Origin: Competibacter sp963695105
GTDB taxonomy: Bacteria; Pseudomonadota; Gammaproteobacteria; Competibacterales; Competibacteraceae
NCBI GenBank assembly: GCA_963695105.1
Contig: CAVOGC010000007.1
Coordinates: 10,481-74,480 of the forward strand
Length of the DNA: 64,000 bases
Reading direction: 5' to 3'
Part shown: positions 7,939 to 19,075 of the stretch, in pieces
How positions within the stretch are numbered: the stretch's first letter is position 1
Layout: each line of letters opens with the position of its first letter
Translations under genes and position numbers: made by a program
The notes under the pieces: model-generated
What the model was told of the DNA's origin: nothing
Databases searched by the model: none
What the model saw: the letters and a program-made list of their open reading frames with translations, nothing else

Positions 7939-9138
7939 TCACAGCATATCGTTGAGCACCGACGGGCGGTCGGTGACGGGTGCGTCTGGATGGAGGTCCC
8001 ACAACGAGCGAATCTGGCTGAGGATGTCGGCATTGACCCGGTCCATCGCCTGCACTGCCCGGGTGAAGGTTTCGCGTGCGCCGCGCGGCTGCTCGATTTC
8101 GTAGAGGCCAAGGTGGTCGGTGGCAACCCGCTGGAGTTCGCGGCTGAGCGGCATGTGGTTGGTCAGACACATCCCCCCATAGGCGCTGGCCAGCAGCTTG
8201 ATCACCCCCCGGGTTTCCGGCGATTGCTCGTCGACCCGGGTCAGCAGCATATTGATACGCTGCACGCCGATACTGTCCCGGTGCCGGCGGATGACATCCC
8301 GCAGGATGCGGAAATACTGTACGGACGAGCCCAAACTGTACATGTGGGGTTCGATCGGAATGATCAGCAGATTGGCGGCGGCGATCGCGTTCAGGCTCAG
8401 CATCCCCAGCGCCGGCGGCGTATCCACCACGATGACGTCGTAGCGGTCGGCCAGCCGGCGCAGGCCCTGGCGCAGCCGCAGCAGGGGCGAGCCCAGTTGC
8501 TGGGTGGTCGCGGCGGGCTCGCGGGCGACCAGCAAGTCGACCCGCTGCAAGGAGAGCGAGGCGGGAATCAGGTCCAGGTTGTCCCAGCAGGTTTTCCGAA
8601 CGATGCCGTCGATGGCCTCGGGGGTGCCCAGAATCACCCTGCTCAAGTCGTCGTCCTCGCTCAGATCGATGTCCGGCAGGATACCGAAGGCTCCGGTGGC
8701 GGTCGCCTGCGGGTCGGCGTCGGCCAGCAGTACCCGGTGGCCTCTGACCGCGAGATACTGAGCGCAGTGGATGGCGTGGGTGGTCTTGGCGACGCCGCCC
8801 TTCAGGTTGCTGAAGGTAATGTTGATGGGAGGCGCTGTCTCCGGCCGGGCCGGACGCTCGCCCAGCAGTTCGCGCAGCCGGTTAATGTCGTTGTAGTTGT
8901 AAACCCGCTGCTGGATGGCGCCGGCCTGCCGCGTCCGGGGTTGCGGAAAACGTTCCGAGCCCTCCAGCGCGCGGACCCGGGAGATGCTGACGCCCAGCAG
9001 TTCGGCGGCGCGCTGGATGGTGAAATCGGGCAGGGTTTTCTGCTGGTGGCCGTGACCCAGATGCTCCAGGATCTTGCGCTGGATTTGCTCGCCGCGACCG
9101 GCGGCGGCATCGCAGATTCGGTCGAGATGATCAATCAT
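7939..9138 (-). CDS. parA: ParA-type partition ATPase with N-terminal HTH (type Ia)
   Basis: 399 residues. A deviant Walker A motif, KGGVAKTT, lies at residues 113-120, followed by LLADADPQAT and VIVVDTPPALG (Walker B). Residues about 38-65 (DFTIQRAAELLGVSISRVRAL) form a helix-turn-helix, the feature of large plasmid-type ParA proteins that also repress their own promoter. It would drive ParB-DNA complexes apart by ATP-dependent nucleoid binding. It heads the parA-parB operon. The upstream 145-bp gap holds an 18-bp palindrome that could be its operator. The type favours a plasmid or chromid rather than the main chromosomal parAB. Confidence 0.93.
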   Translation of the reverse strand: MIDHLDRICDAAAGRGEQIQRKILEHLGHGHQQKTLPDFTIQRAAELLGVSISRVRALEGSERFPQPRTRQAGAIQQRVYNYNDINRLRELLGERPARPETAPPINITFSNLKGGVAKTTHAIHCAQYLAVRGHRVLLADADPQATATGAFGILPDIDLSEDDDLSRVILGTPEAIDGIVRKTCWDNLDLIPASLSLQRVDLLVAREPAATTQQLGSPLLRLRQGLRRLADRYDVIVVDTPPALGMLSLNAIAAANLLIIPIEPHMYSLGSSVQYFRILRDVIRRHRDSIGVQRINMLLTRVDEQSPETRGVIKLLASAYGGMCLTNHMPLSRELQRVATDHLGLYEIEQPRGARETFTRAVQAMDRVNADILSQIRSLWDLHPDAPVTDRPSVLNDML

Positions 9139-9236
9139 GTCGGATATGAATGTCAGGTAAGGCGTCGATTCTGGATTGTATAGCTATAAAGATGGGTTGA
9201 AGAAGAAATTTGCGTTCGCGTACTGGAGGCTTGGCG

Positions 9237-9254
9237 ATTTGCCGCGCGGCAAAT
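9237..9254. promoter_or_regulatory. parS: Candidate parS/par operator, copy 2 (18-bp perfect palindrome)
   Basis: Identical ATTTGCCGCGCGGCAAAT, about 99 bp upstream of the parA start codon, between parA and the potassium-channel gene. It is the same sequence as copy 1 after parB. As an upstream site it could serve both partition and autoregulation by ParA or ParB. Confidence 0.65.
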
Positions 9255-9283
9255 CGGGGCGGCGAAGCAGGTAGCGGCGACGC

Positions 9284-10111
9284 TCACAGCTTGCCGCCGC
9301 AGAACTTGCAAAAGAGGGCGTTGTGATCGTGCCCTTCGGCGGCGCAAACCGGGCAGGCGCGGTTGTCGACCGGTTGGCGGAAGGCGTTGGACATCTCGAC
9401 CGTGACGATTCCGGTGGGCACCGCGATGATCGCATAGCCCAGGATCATGATGAAGGCGGCCAGGAACTGACCCAGGTCGGTGCGTGGGGCGATGTCGCCG
9501 TAACCCACCGTGGTCAGGGTGACGATGGCCCAGTAGATACTGCGTGGGATGCTGGTGAAGCCGTTTTCCTCGCCTTCGATAACGTACATCAGCGAGCCCA
9601 TGATCACCACCAGCGTCACGACGGTAAAGAGAAAAATGCCGATCTTGCGCCGACTCGCCACCAGCGCCCGGGTCAGTTGTCGGGCTTCCCCCAGATAGGT
9701 GACCAGCTTGAGGATTCGGAAAATCCGCAGGATTCTGAGAATTCGGATCACCAGCAGGTAATGGGTTCCGGCGACCAGCAGGCTCAGGTAAGCCGGCAGA
9801 ATGCTGAGTAGATCGACGATGCCGTAGAAACTGATCGCATAGCGCCAGGGGCGTTGCACGCACAGCAGCCGCAATCCGTACTCGATGGTAAATACCAGGG
9901 TGAAAAACCATTCCAGCGCGTGCAAAGTCGTGCTATACGCTGCCCGGAACTCGCCCACGCTGTCGAGCATGACGCAGAAAACGCTCAGCAGAATGAGGAC
10001 GATCAGGACAATGTCGAAATATTTTCCGGCGGGTGTATTGGCCTCGAAGATGATTTCATGCAGTTTGCTCCGCCATGGGCTGAAAGATTCGTCGCGTGAT
10101 TCGATGTGCAT
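9284..10111 (-). CDS. Voltage-gated-type potassium channel (six TM) with C-terminal zinc ribbon
   Basis: 275 residues. The selectivity filter TVGYGD is clear, preceded by a pore helix (SIYWAIVTLT) and followed by an inner helix (FLAAFIMILGYAIIAVPTG). The S4-like segment has regularly spaced arginines (RILRILRIFRILKL), as in voltage sensors. Earlier hydrophobic stretches supply S1-S3. The extreme C-terminus has two CxxC pairs (CPVCAAEG and CKFCGGKL), a zinc-ribbon-like tail. It would pass potassium across the inner membrane in response to voltage. It reads towards parA on the same strand but is separated by 145 bp, so probably independent. Confidence 0.9.
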   Translation of the reverse strand: MHIESRDESFSPWRSKLHEIIFEANTPAGKYFDIVLIVLILLSVFCVMLDSVGEFRAAYSTTLHALEWFFTLVFTIEYGLRLLCVQRPWRYAISFYGIVDLLSILPAYLSLLVAGTHYLLVIRILRILRIFRILKLVTYLGEARQLTRALVASRRKIGIFLFTVVTLVVIMGSLMYVIEGEENGFTSIPRSIYWAIVTLTTVGYGDIAPRTDLGQFLAAFIMILGYAIIAVPTGIVTVEMSNAFRQPVDNRACPVCAAEGHDHNALFCKFCGGKL

Positions 10112-10267
10112 GGGAAAATTGCCCTACCCGCAAAGTGGAAGCCGGCCGGCCTCGTTGGGTCCCTGCCCGCAAGCTTATTCCATGCCCGACCTCGACAAGC
10201 CCTTAACCCGGTCTATCATGGACGGGGACCTTTCGTTCGAAACCGCTTGTTTACCGGAACCGTTGTT

Positions 10268-12448
10268 ATGACCGATCTCATCGTCCATTTCCACAAGCCC
10301 GCGGACTGGGCCGATACCGTTCGCATCCACTATTGGGACGCCCAACCGGGTGGCCGGGCCACGAACTGGCCGGGCACGCCGATGGTGGCGCAAGACGAAG
10401 GCTGGTTCGCTTACCGGCTCGAAGGTGTAACCGCGATCAAGCTGGTTTTCAACGACAATCAAGGTCGGCAAACCAGCAATCTCTTGCGAGAAGGCAGCGG
10501 CTACTACCGGGATGGCCGTTGGTTCGAGGAAAAACCGGCCCCGTTGGCGCCGGTGGTTTCCGCCGAGGCATCGGCGGCCGGCTCCAAACCAACGCCGGCG
10601 GCCGTTGCGCCCGAACCCGCCCGTCAGGAGCGCGCCGACGGATTGGGCGATTTTCGTGGGGAGACCATTTATTTTCTGCTCACCACCCGTTTTTACGACG
10701 GCGACCCGAGCAACAATTTTTTTTGTCGCGACCGCATCAAGTTCAACCGCGAGACCGGCCAGCCCGAAGACCCGCACTGGCGCGGCGATTTCAAGGGCTT
10801 GATCCAGCGGCTCGACTATATCCGCGACCTCGGCTTCACCGCGATCTGGATCACCCCGCCGGTGGAGAATCGCAGCGGCCTCGATTACCACGGTTATCAC
10901 GCCTATGACTGGACCCGGATCGACCCTCGGCTGGAGTCGCCGGACGCGACCTATCAGGATTTGATCGACGAGGCCCACCAGCGCGGCATCAAGATCATCC
11001 AGGACGTGGTGGTCAATCATTCCTGTCAGTACGGCATTCGCGGCAAGGTCCATATCGACCACCTGCCGATCAAATATTACGTGCCCCAGGGTTCCGAGCA
11101 GGGCCGCGTCAACCACGGCCCCTACCAGGGCAATCTCGGCAACTACGCCTGGCCGAACCGGGACGACATCGACAATCCGGTCGCGCCCAAGTGGTATCGG
11201 GAACGGCACGCCATGGACCCGGAGGGGAAGGTGCCGCTGGTCGATCCCAATAGCGGCGAGACCGTGCCCAAGTCCGGCTACAATCCCGGCCGCTTTTTCG
11301 GCATCGATGCCCAAACGCTCGACCCCGAATGGTACATGCAGCACGGCTTCATCTGCGGCGGCGACTGGGAAAGCGCGGCGGTTCAGTTGAAACACATCGC
11401 CGGCGATTGCATCAACCTGGCCACCGACCGGCAGAACGTAAAGGATTATCTGATCGGTTCCATCAACCACTATCTCGACATGGGAGTGGACGCGCTGCGT
11501 ATCGACACCGTCAAACACGTTCCGCGCGACAACCTGCTGGAATACGTCAACGCCTGGAAGGCGCACAAGCCGGGCCTGTTCGTGTTCGGCGAGAATCTGG
11601 TCAAGGGTTACGGTTGGGGCGATCTGGGCGGTGGCGACAACGGCCCGTCCTTCATCCGTCCGTGGTGGTACACCCGGCTGGGCCACGACCCGCGCGATCC
11701 CAACTCCGGCGGCGATTCCGGCTTTCCACAGCTCGATTTCGGTCTGTTCTCCACCTTCCGCGACAACCTGAGCCGGGGCAGCTATGACGGAGTCGGGCGG
11801 GTGCTGGAGATGGACTGGATTTACGGTAACGCCAGCGAACTGGTGACCTTCCTGCAGAACCACGACGTCGGCCCGGACAACGACTTCCGTTTCCGCTTCA
11901 AGGGCGAGCAGTGGATGGCGGCGGCGGCCTACAATCTGTTGTGGACCGTGCGCGGGATTCCCTGCCTGTACTACGGCGAAGAAATCGAGTTCATGAAGGG
12001 CGCGCCGCAGGACGTGATCGGCAACGACGACACCCTGGATCAGACCGGCCGCGCCTACTTCGGCGACTATCTGACCGACGACCGAATCGGGGAAACCCAG
12101 CGCCACCCGCTTTACCAGCACATCAAGCGTCTAAACCAGATTCGCCACGCCGCCCCCGCCTTGCAAAAGGGGGCGATGAGCCATGTCCACGAATGGGGCA
12201 GCGGCATGAGCTTCGTCCGCGATCATAACCAGGGAGAAAACTACGTTGTGGTCGGGCTGGCCATCGGCGGCGATCAGGGCATCAGCGTCGGTGGTGTCCG
12301 CGACGGCGTCTACCGCGATGCGGTCACCGGCAACGAGATCAACGTCAGCAACGGCAATATTTCCTTCCACGTTCGCGGTAATTCGGCCGGTATTTACGTC
12401 CTGAACGGACCCGGCAAGATCGGGGCGGACGGGATGTATCTGCGCTAG
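10268..12448 (+). CDS. Alpha-amylase family glycoside hydrolase (GH13) with N-terminal starch-binding module
   Basis: 726 residues from ATG 10268. Earlier in-frame starts add only non-homologous sequence. Residues 1 to about 85 (IVHFHKPADWADTVRIHYWD ...) resemble CBM25/26 starch-binding modules. After a Pro/Ala linker the GH13 barrel begins (GETIYFLLTTRFYDGD). The catalytic triad is visible: Asp413 in DALRIDTVKH, Glu442 in VFGENL and Asp533 in LQNHDVG. No signal peptide is apparent, so it probably acts on internal glycogen or maltodextrin, releasing malto-oligosaccharides. It is preceded by a divergent potassium-channel gene. Exact specificity (alpha-amylase, maltogenic or pullulanase-like) cannot be set from motifs. 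Confidence 0.88.
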   Translation: MTDLIVHFHKPADWADTVRIHYWDAQPGGRATNWPGTPMVAQDEGWFAYRLEGVTAIKLVFNDNQGRQTSNLLREGSGYYRDGRWFEEKPAPLAPVVSAEASAAGSKPTPAAVAPEPARQERADGLGDFRGETIYFLLTTRFYDGDPSNNFFCRDRIKFNRETGQPEDPHWRGDFKGLIQRLDYIRDLGFTAIWITPPVENRSGLDYHGYHAYDWTRIDPRLESPDATYQDLIDEAHQRGIKIIQDVVVNHSCQYGIRGKVHIDHLPIKYYVPQGSEQGRVNHGPYQGNLGNYAWPNRDDIDNPVAPKWYRERHAMDPEGKVPLVDPNSGETVPKSGYNPGRFFGIDAQTLDPEWYMQHGFICGGDWESAAVQLKHIAGDCINLATDRQNVKDYLIGSINHYLDMGVDALRIDTVKHVPRDNLLEYVNAWKAHKPGLFVFGENLVKGYGWGDLGGGDNGPSFIRPWWYTRLGHDPRDPNSGGDSGFPQLDFGLFSTFRDNLSRGSYDGVGRVLEMDWIYGNASELVTFLQNHDVGPDNDFRFRFKGEQWMAAAAYNLLWTVRGIPCLYYGEEIEFMKGAPQDVIGNDDTLDQTGRAYFGDYLTDDRIGETQRHPLYQHIKRLNQIRHAAPALQKGAMSHVHEWGSGMSFVRDHNQGENYVVVGLAIGGDQGISVGGVRDGVYRDAVTGNEINVSNGNISFHVRGNSAGIYVLNGPGKIGADGMYLR

Positions 12449-12546
12449 CGGGCGGTGCTGTGTTCAAGGGAGAGCGCCAAGGTGAATTGGACCGGTATAC
12501 CCGCGAATTCGCGGGACACGAAAGATCCATGACCGGCGGTTAAAGA

Positions 12547-13200
12547 ATGGACCCCATTCATACCATCGCCTTGACCATGGGTTCGGCCTGGGCCAGTGGC
12601 ATCAATCTGTACGCCACCGTGTTCATGCTCGGCTACTTGGGCATGACCGGCGACATCACCCTACCGCCGGAGTTGCAGATTCTCAGCCAACCACTGGTGC
12701 TGGGCGCGGCGGCGGTGATGTACTGCATCGAGTTCTTCGCCGACAAGGTGCCCGGCGTGGACACCGGCTGGGATACGCTGCACACCTTCGTCCGCATCCC
12801 GGCGGGGGCACTGCTCGCCGCCGGCGCGGTTGGCGACGTCAGCGCGCCGGCGGAGTTTGCGGCGTTGCTGGTCGGCGGCTCCCTGGCCGCCACCAGCCAC
12901 GCGGCCAAGGCGGGCAGTCGGGTGGTGATCAACGCCTCGCCGGAGCCTTTCACCAACTGGGCGGCGTCCATTACCGAGGATGTGGCGGTAGTCGCCGGCC
13001 TGTGGGCCGCCCTGCATTATCCCTGGCTGTTCCTGGCGGCGCTGCTGGTGTTCATCCTACTGATGATCTGGCTACTGCCCAAGTTGTGGCGAGCCATCGT
13101 CAAGGTGTTCTCCTTCATCGGCCGCCTGTTTGGTGGGGGGCGGAGTGATGGTGGCCAAGGCGGTGGAGGAAGTGGGGGCGGAATGGGATCTGGCCGTTAA
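12547..13200 (+). CDS. DUF4126 family membrane protein
   Basis: 217 residues. The N-terminus (LTMGSAWASGINLYATVFMLG) and the AATSHAAKAGSRVVINASPEP segment match DUF4126 proteins as remembered. Several hydrophobic segments lie at about residues 35-60, 75-110 and 150-180 (LFLAALLVFILLMIWLLPKL). A Gly/Ser-rich tail ends the protein. It is an inner-membrane protein of unknown role, 98 bp after the amylase gene and possibly co-transcribed. A stem-loop follows at 13224. Confidence 0.8.
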   Translation: MDPIHTIALTMGSAWASGINLYATVFMLGYLGMTGDITLPPELQILSQPLVLGAAAVMYCIEFFADKVPGVDTGWDTLHTFVRIPAGALLAAGAVGDVSAPAEFAALLVGGSLAATSHAAKAGSRVVINASPEPFTNWAASITEDVAVVAGLWAALHYPWLFLAALLVFILLMIWLLPKLWRAIVKVFSFIGRLFGGGRSDGGQGGGGSGGGMGSGR

Positions 13201-13223
13201 GCCAGCTTCGGCGGTAATACGCC

Positions 13224-13244
13224 CCCTCTCCCTGTGGGAGAGGG
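13224..13244. repeat. Intergenic stem-loop repeat (CCCTCTCCC / GGGAGAGGG)
   Basis: A 9-bp perfect stem with a 3-base loop, followed by a gtgaggg tail and a T-run near 13260. Similar units occur at about 43925 and 52012. It lies between convergent genes and may act as a bidirectional terminator. Repeats of this form are common in intergenic DNA of high-GC proteobacteria. Confidence 0.55.
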
Positions 13245-13320
13245 TCTGCGGGTGAGGGTTGTTTTTCAACGGCAGTTCCCCGAGGCGATACGAACCCGCC
13301 TCTAAGCGTTCACACCTCTC

Positions 13321-15771
13321 TCATTTCCACCAGAACCAGCGGCGGCCGGGTTTCGGTGAGTTTTCCAGCACCGCCCGCACCCGCCGCAGCCAGGCGATCA
13401 GCCTATTTTTCACCGCGACCGGCTCCATCCGGCCATCCGCCAGCATCCGTTCGAGCAGTCGGCCCTGCTCGACCAGCTTGACGGCGGTTTTGCCTAGCGC
13501 TTCCAGTGCTTGCAGCGCATCGCGTAACGCGGCCAGCCACTCCGCTGGATCGGGTGTTGGCGCGTTCAAGCTGGTTTCCAATCGGCTGAACCAGGGCGGC
13601 GGGGAGGATATCGACTCCGGTGGCCGCGCCGTTGCGCGTTTTTGCAGGCGCTCGAAGAAACGCTGGGTCGGCTGTGGGGCGCTCGAAGAGGCTGCTGGAT
13701 AGTCGCTGGGCTCCTGGAGCAGGAAATCGAGACCGCGACCGCGGGTACTCCAATCGTCGAGATCGGCCTTCTCCGACAGGTAATCGGCTGGCGCCGCTTT
13801 TATGCAGGCAAATCCGGCCATGGCCATCGGTGGCGCCGCCGCGCCCGCAACCATCGGCATATCCCATCCCGCGGGCGATTCCACCGCCTGGACGACCGGG
13901 TGAATCTCCCCACCCGGATTGACCGTTTCGCCATGATCCACAGCCACGAAGGCGGTGAAACGGCACAACACGCCGTATTTGAGCGAAAACGCGGTGATGG
14001 CGTCCGCCAGCGAGGGATTGCGCTGCTGGCTGGCGGCGAAGCGGTGCTCCAGATCGAGCACTCGCGCCCGCGCCCAGCTCGTGCGCACCGCGTTGTCCGC
14101 GGTTTCCACCGGCGCAAGGGTCTGCTGAAATGCTTGTCCGTCGGCGGTGCGGCCGCTGACGGTCGCCCGCGCCGGCGGATCGCCCGGCCAGCGCCCGGCC
14201 AGCCGCAGCGGCACGCCGGGAAACAGGTCGGCGACTTCGGGCGTGGCCTCCACCAGCGCCGGGGTCAGCCGCAGGTCGGTGAGCAGCGGCGCGCCCAGCC
14301 GACGATGCACGGCGCGCAGCACCTCGTCCAGCCGGTCTTCCGATTCGACCAGTTCGAACCAGCCGCTGCCGTAGCCGGCCAGCCGCTCCAACAGCGAGGC
14401 GTTAACCGCCCGGTCGATGCCGACGGAGACGATCCGGCAACTCTTGGCGTGCTGCTTGACTTGACGCAACAGTTGGTCCTCGTTGCCGACTTGACCGTCG
14501 GTCACGAACAGCAAAATTCGCTCCCGGTCGGGCTCGGCCGGAGTGGGGAAGTACTGGAGCGCCCGGCTCAACGCGCGGGCGATCTCGGTGCCGCCGCGCG
14601 CTTCGACCCGCGCCAGGAATTCCACCGTCCGAAACCGGTGGCGGTCGCTGGCGGCGATCAGCCGGCCGGCGCTGGGCGCGGGTTCCTCGATCTGGTCGTC
14701 GAACAGGATCAGGCCGAAACGATCCCGTTCGGTCAGAGTGTCGATCAGCCGTGCCGCCGCCCGTCGCGCCGCCGCCATCTTCCAGCCCTGCATCGAGCCG
14801 GAGCGGTCGAGCACCACCACCACATCGCGCGGGCGGAGGGTGGCCGGAGGAGTGGCCGGTGGCGCCAGGGTGAGCAGGGCGATGGTTTCGCCGGCGGTTG
14901 AATCCCGATAGACGCTCAGGCCGCTGGCCAGACCCACGGCGCTGTCGGCCGTCTCGTCGGTTGCCCCGAGGCGGAAGCGCAGGATCACATCCCGGTCCAG
15001 TCGCTCCGTGCCCGGTGCCAGTTCGATGACGCGCAAACCCGCCGCCGTCTGGCCGAGTCGCAGGGCATGCAGGCTGGCGCGCAGGTCGCGCAGCGGCAGG
15101 CCGGCGGGGTCCAGTTCCAAGCGGAAGCCGAGATGCACCGGATTGGGTTGTCCGGGCAGCAGGACCGGTGGGCTGATGCGGCTGGCGTCGGGCACCGCGT
15201 CGGTGTCCGGCGCGACGCCCGATCCCACGCCGACGCCGTCCAGCGGAATGCCGGGAATGTAGCGTGGCGCGACCACCAGCGGAAAACGGAAGGTGGCCTC
15301 GCCGTCGGCGAAGGCCAGCGGCCCCGCCAGTTCCAGCTCCACGCCGACCGCCTCGCCCGGCGGGATGTTGCCGGCGCGGATGGTGAACACTTCGGGTCGC
15401 TCTTCTTCGGCGATGGCGGCGCGATGACCCTGGCGGATGGCCTGGTCGTACTCTTCCCGCGCCGCGCCGCGCTCTTTCAGTACCCCTTCGATCACGCGCT
15501 CCCCGACGTGTAGGCGAAACCGGGTCACGCCGGCCCGCGCCGGCAGAGGAAAAATGTAGGTGGCTTCCAGCGGCTCGGCATGGGCGTTGACGAAAGTCTG
15601 CGCCACCGTCAGTCGGTACAGCAGCCCGGTGATGCGCCCCTCCACCGCCAGCCGCCGCAGCGGCAAACCGCCGCGCACCGTGTTCAGGCTGCCGAATCCA
15701 GCCTCTTCGTCCTCGTCTTCGCGCCAGACCGGCGTTTCGTCCAGAACCGTCATCGTCTCAATCAGGGTCAT
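13321..15771 (-). CDS. VIT and VWA domain protein (inter-alpha-trypsin-inhibitor-like)
   Basis: 816 residues from the ATG at 15771. A start seven codons earlier also exists. The VIT domain spans about residues 35-160 (GLLYRLTVAQTFVN, EATYIFPLP). The VWA domain starts near residue 310 with the metal-site motif VVLDRSGSMQGWKM, followed by a Thr/Asp pattern (GGTEIARALS, LFVTDGQVGNE). The C-terminal third is Pro/Ala-rich and helical. No signal peptide is obvious, so a cytoplasmic protein-interaction role is likely. The start overlaps the end of the MerR-type regulator by 14 bp, so the two form an operon. Confidence 0.85.
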   Translation of the reverse strand: MTLIETMTVLDETPVWREDEDEEAGFGSLNTVRGGLPLRRLAVEGRITGLLYRLTVAQTFVNAHAEPLEATYIFPLPARAGVTRFRLHVGERVIEGVLKERGAAREEYDQAIRQGHRAAIAEEERPEVFTIRAGNIPPGEAVGVELELAGPLAFADGEATFRFPLVVAPRYIPGIPLDGVGVGSGVAPDTDAVPDASRISPPVLLPGQPNPVHLGFRLELDPAGLPLRDLRASLHALRLGQTAAGLRVIELAPGTERLDRDVILRFRLGATDETADSAVGLASGLSVYRDSTAGETIALLTLAPPATPPATLRPRDVVVVLDRSGSMQGWKMAAARRAAARLIDTLTERDRFGLILFDDQIEEPAPSAGRLIAASDRHRFRTVEFLARVEARGGTEIARALSRALQYFPTPAEPDRERILLFVTDGQVGNEDQLLRQVKQHAKSCRIVSVGIDRAVNASLLERLAGYGSGWFELVESEDRLDEVLRAVHRRLGAPLLTDLRLTPALVEATPEVADLFPGVPLRLAGRWPGDPPARATVSGRTADGQAFQQTLAPVETADNAVRTSWARARVLDLEHRFAASQQRNPSLADAITAFSLKYGVLCRFTAFVAVDHGETVNPGGEIHPVVQAVESPAGWDMPMVAGAAAPPMAMAGFACIKAAPADYLSEKADLDDWSTRGRGLDFLLQEPSDYPAASSSAPQPTQRFFERLQKRATARPPESISSPPPWFSRLETSLNAPTPDPAEWLAALRDALQALEALGKTAVKLVEQGRLLERMLADGRMEPVAVKNRLIAWLRRVRAVLENSPKPGRRWFWWK

Positions 15772-16417
15772 CGGAATTCTCCTCGGGAGCATGGGCGACC
15801 GTCCGCAGGGCCGTGCTCAGGATTCGGAGCGCGTCATCCAGCCGGTGGTCGGACTTGGGATAGCGTCGGCGGTCGAGCAGCAGCCGGGCGCCGGGCGCCA
15901 GGCTGATCTCCAGTAGTTCCGCCGCTGGCAAGACCGGTCTTGCCGGGGTGACGGCAAGCGACGCGGTGCTGGAAGCAGCGCTGGGTGACCGCTCCCAGAA
16001 CCGTCCGCCGGCCGGCGCTGGTTCCGCCACGCCCCCGGTCGGCGGTTTTTCGGTGGTGGGTGTCCGCGCCTCGCCCGCCGGTCGCGTCGGCCAGTCCGGC
16101 GGCAGGCCGATCAGCGCCGCCAACCTGGCATCCGTTTGTCCCGCCAGTTCTTCCTGCACGGTTTGCAGGCTCAGGCCGCGCGCTTGCAGGGTTTTAATCG
16201 CCAGCAGTTGCAGCAGGTGACGATCGCGGTAATACGCCGTGCGCCCTCGCAGTTCCGCCGGCCGATCCAGCAACCCCAGCGTGGTGTAGTAGCGCACCAG
16301 CCGCTCGTTGGGTTGCCAGCGCACCCGCTTCGACGGGCCGGTTTCCTCGGGCAGCAGCGCCAGCAACCGCCGGCTGCGCTGCACCAGTTCATCAAGACGC
16401 CATAAGGATTCGTTCAT
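15758..16417 (-). CDS. MerR-family transcriptional regulator
   Basis: 219 residues from ATG 16417. The longer frame up to 16471 crosses a promoter-like palindrome and is rejected. The winged-helix region reads RLVRYYTTLGLLDRPAELRG then AYYRDRHLLQLLAIKTLQ, typical of MerR proteins. The linker and C-terminal half are Pro/Thr/Ala-rich without a cysteine cluster, so a metal-sensing role is not supported. The last part (APGARLLLDRRRY) is shared by regulators paired with VIT proteins, as I recall. It is co-transcribed with the VIT/VWA gene through a 14-bp overlap and probably regulates the pair through the palindrome at 16438. Confidence 0.8.
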   Translation of the reverse strand: MNESLWRLDELVQRSRRLLALLPEETGPSKRVRWQPNERLVRYYTTLGLLDRPAELRGRTAYYRDRHLLQLLAIKTLQARGLSLQTVQEELAGQTDARLAALIGLPPDWPTRPAGEARTPTTEKPPTGGVAEPAPAGGRFWERSPSAASSTASLAVTPARPVLPAAELLEISLAPGARLLLDRRRYPKSDHRLDDALRILSTALRTVAHAPEENSDDPD

Positions 16418-16437
16418 GGGATTCACAGGTAATTGCA

Positions 16438-16457
16438 ACACTGACATATAACAGTGT
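16438..16457 (-). promoter_or_regulatory. Likely MerR operator (20-bp inverted repeat)
   Basis: ACACTGACATATAACAGTGT has 6-bp perfect arms (ACACTG / CAGTGT). It lies 21 bp upstream of the MerR start codon. MerR-type regulators bind such dyads between promoter elements. A role in autoregulation is inferred from position. Confidence 0.55.
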
Positions 16458-16765
16458 AGGTATAAAGGCAATCGTTTACAAGGGCCGATTCGCTGCTACC
16501 GGTTCAGGTTGCGCCGCTTCGAAAAAATCGGGAAATCCACCGCCGGGTTCAGTTGCGGTCAGGCGGCCGATTCTTCGCCATGACGGGCTCCAGCCGACCG
16601 TCCGCCAGTTTCCATTCGATCCATTGGCCCCGCCCGGCGCGGATGGAGTGCTGGTTTCGTGCTCTCCGGGAACTCCACAGGCAAAGCAATATCCATGTAG
16701 GACCTTTTTGCCGTGCCATAATGCCTCGATTAACCTCTCGAAATTCCTGGACCCGATCCATTCCG
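16458..16765. other. Intergenic region with a relic resembling the VIT protein C-terminus
   Basis: About 300 bp between the divergent MerR and mrpA genes. On the minus strand around 16560-16620 it can encode WKLADGRLEPVMAKNRP, close to MLADGRMEPVAVKNRL near the end of the VIT/VWA protein (about 13411-13450), and the DNA is visibly similar too. This looks like a small duplicated scrap. The mrpA promoter should also lie here, but no clear -35/-10 pair was picked out. Confidence 0.45.

Positions 16766-19071
<2,306 letters not shown>

Positions 19072-19075
<4 letters not shown>

Noticed and set aside
10175..12121. 648-residue minus-strand frame opposite the alpha-amylase
   Set aside because: A shadow of the GC-biased amylase codons; no motif, no start context, and fully overlapping a well-supported gene.
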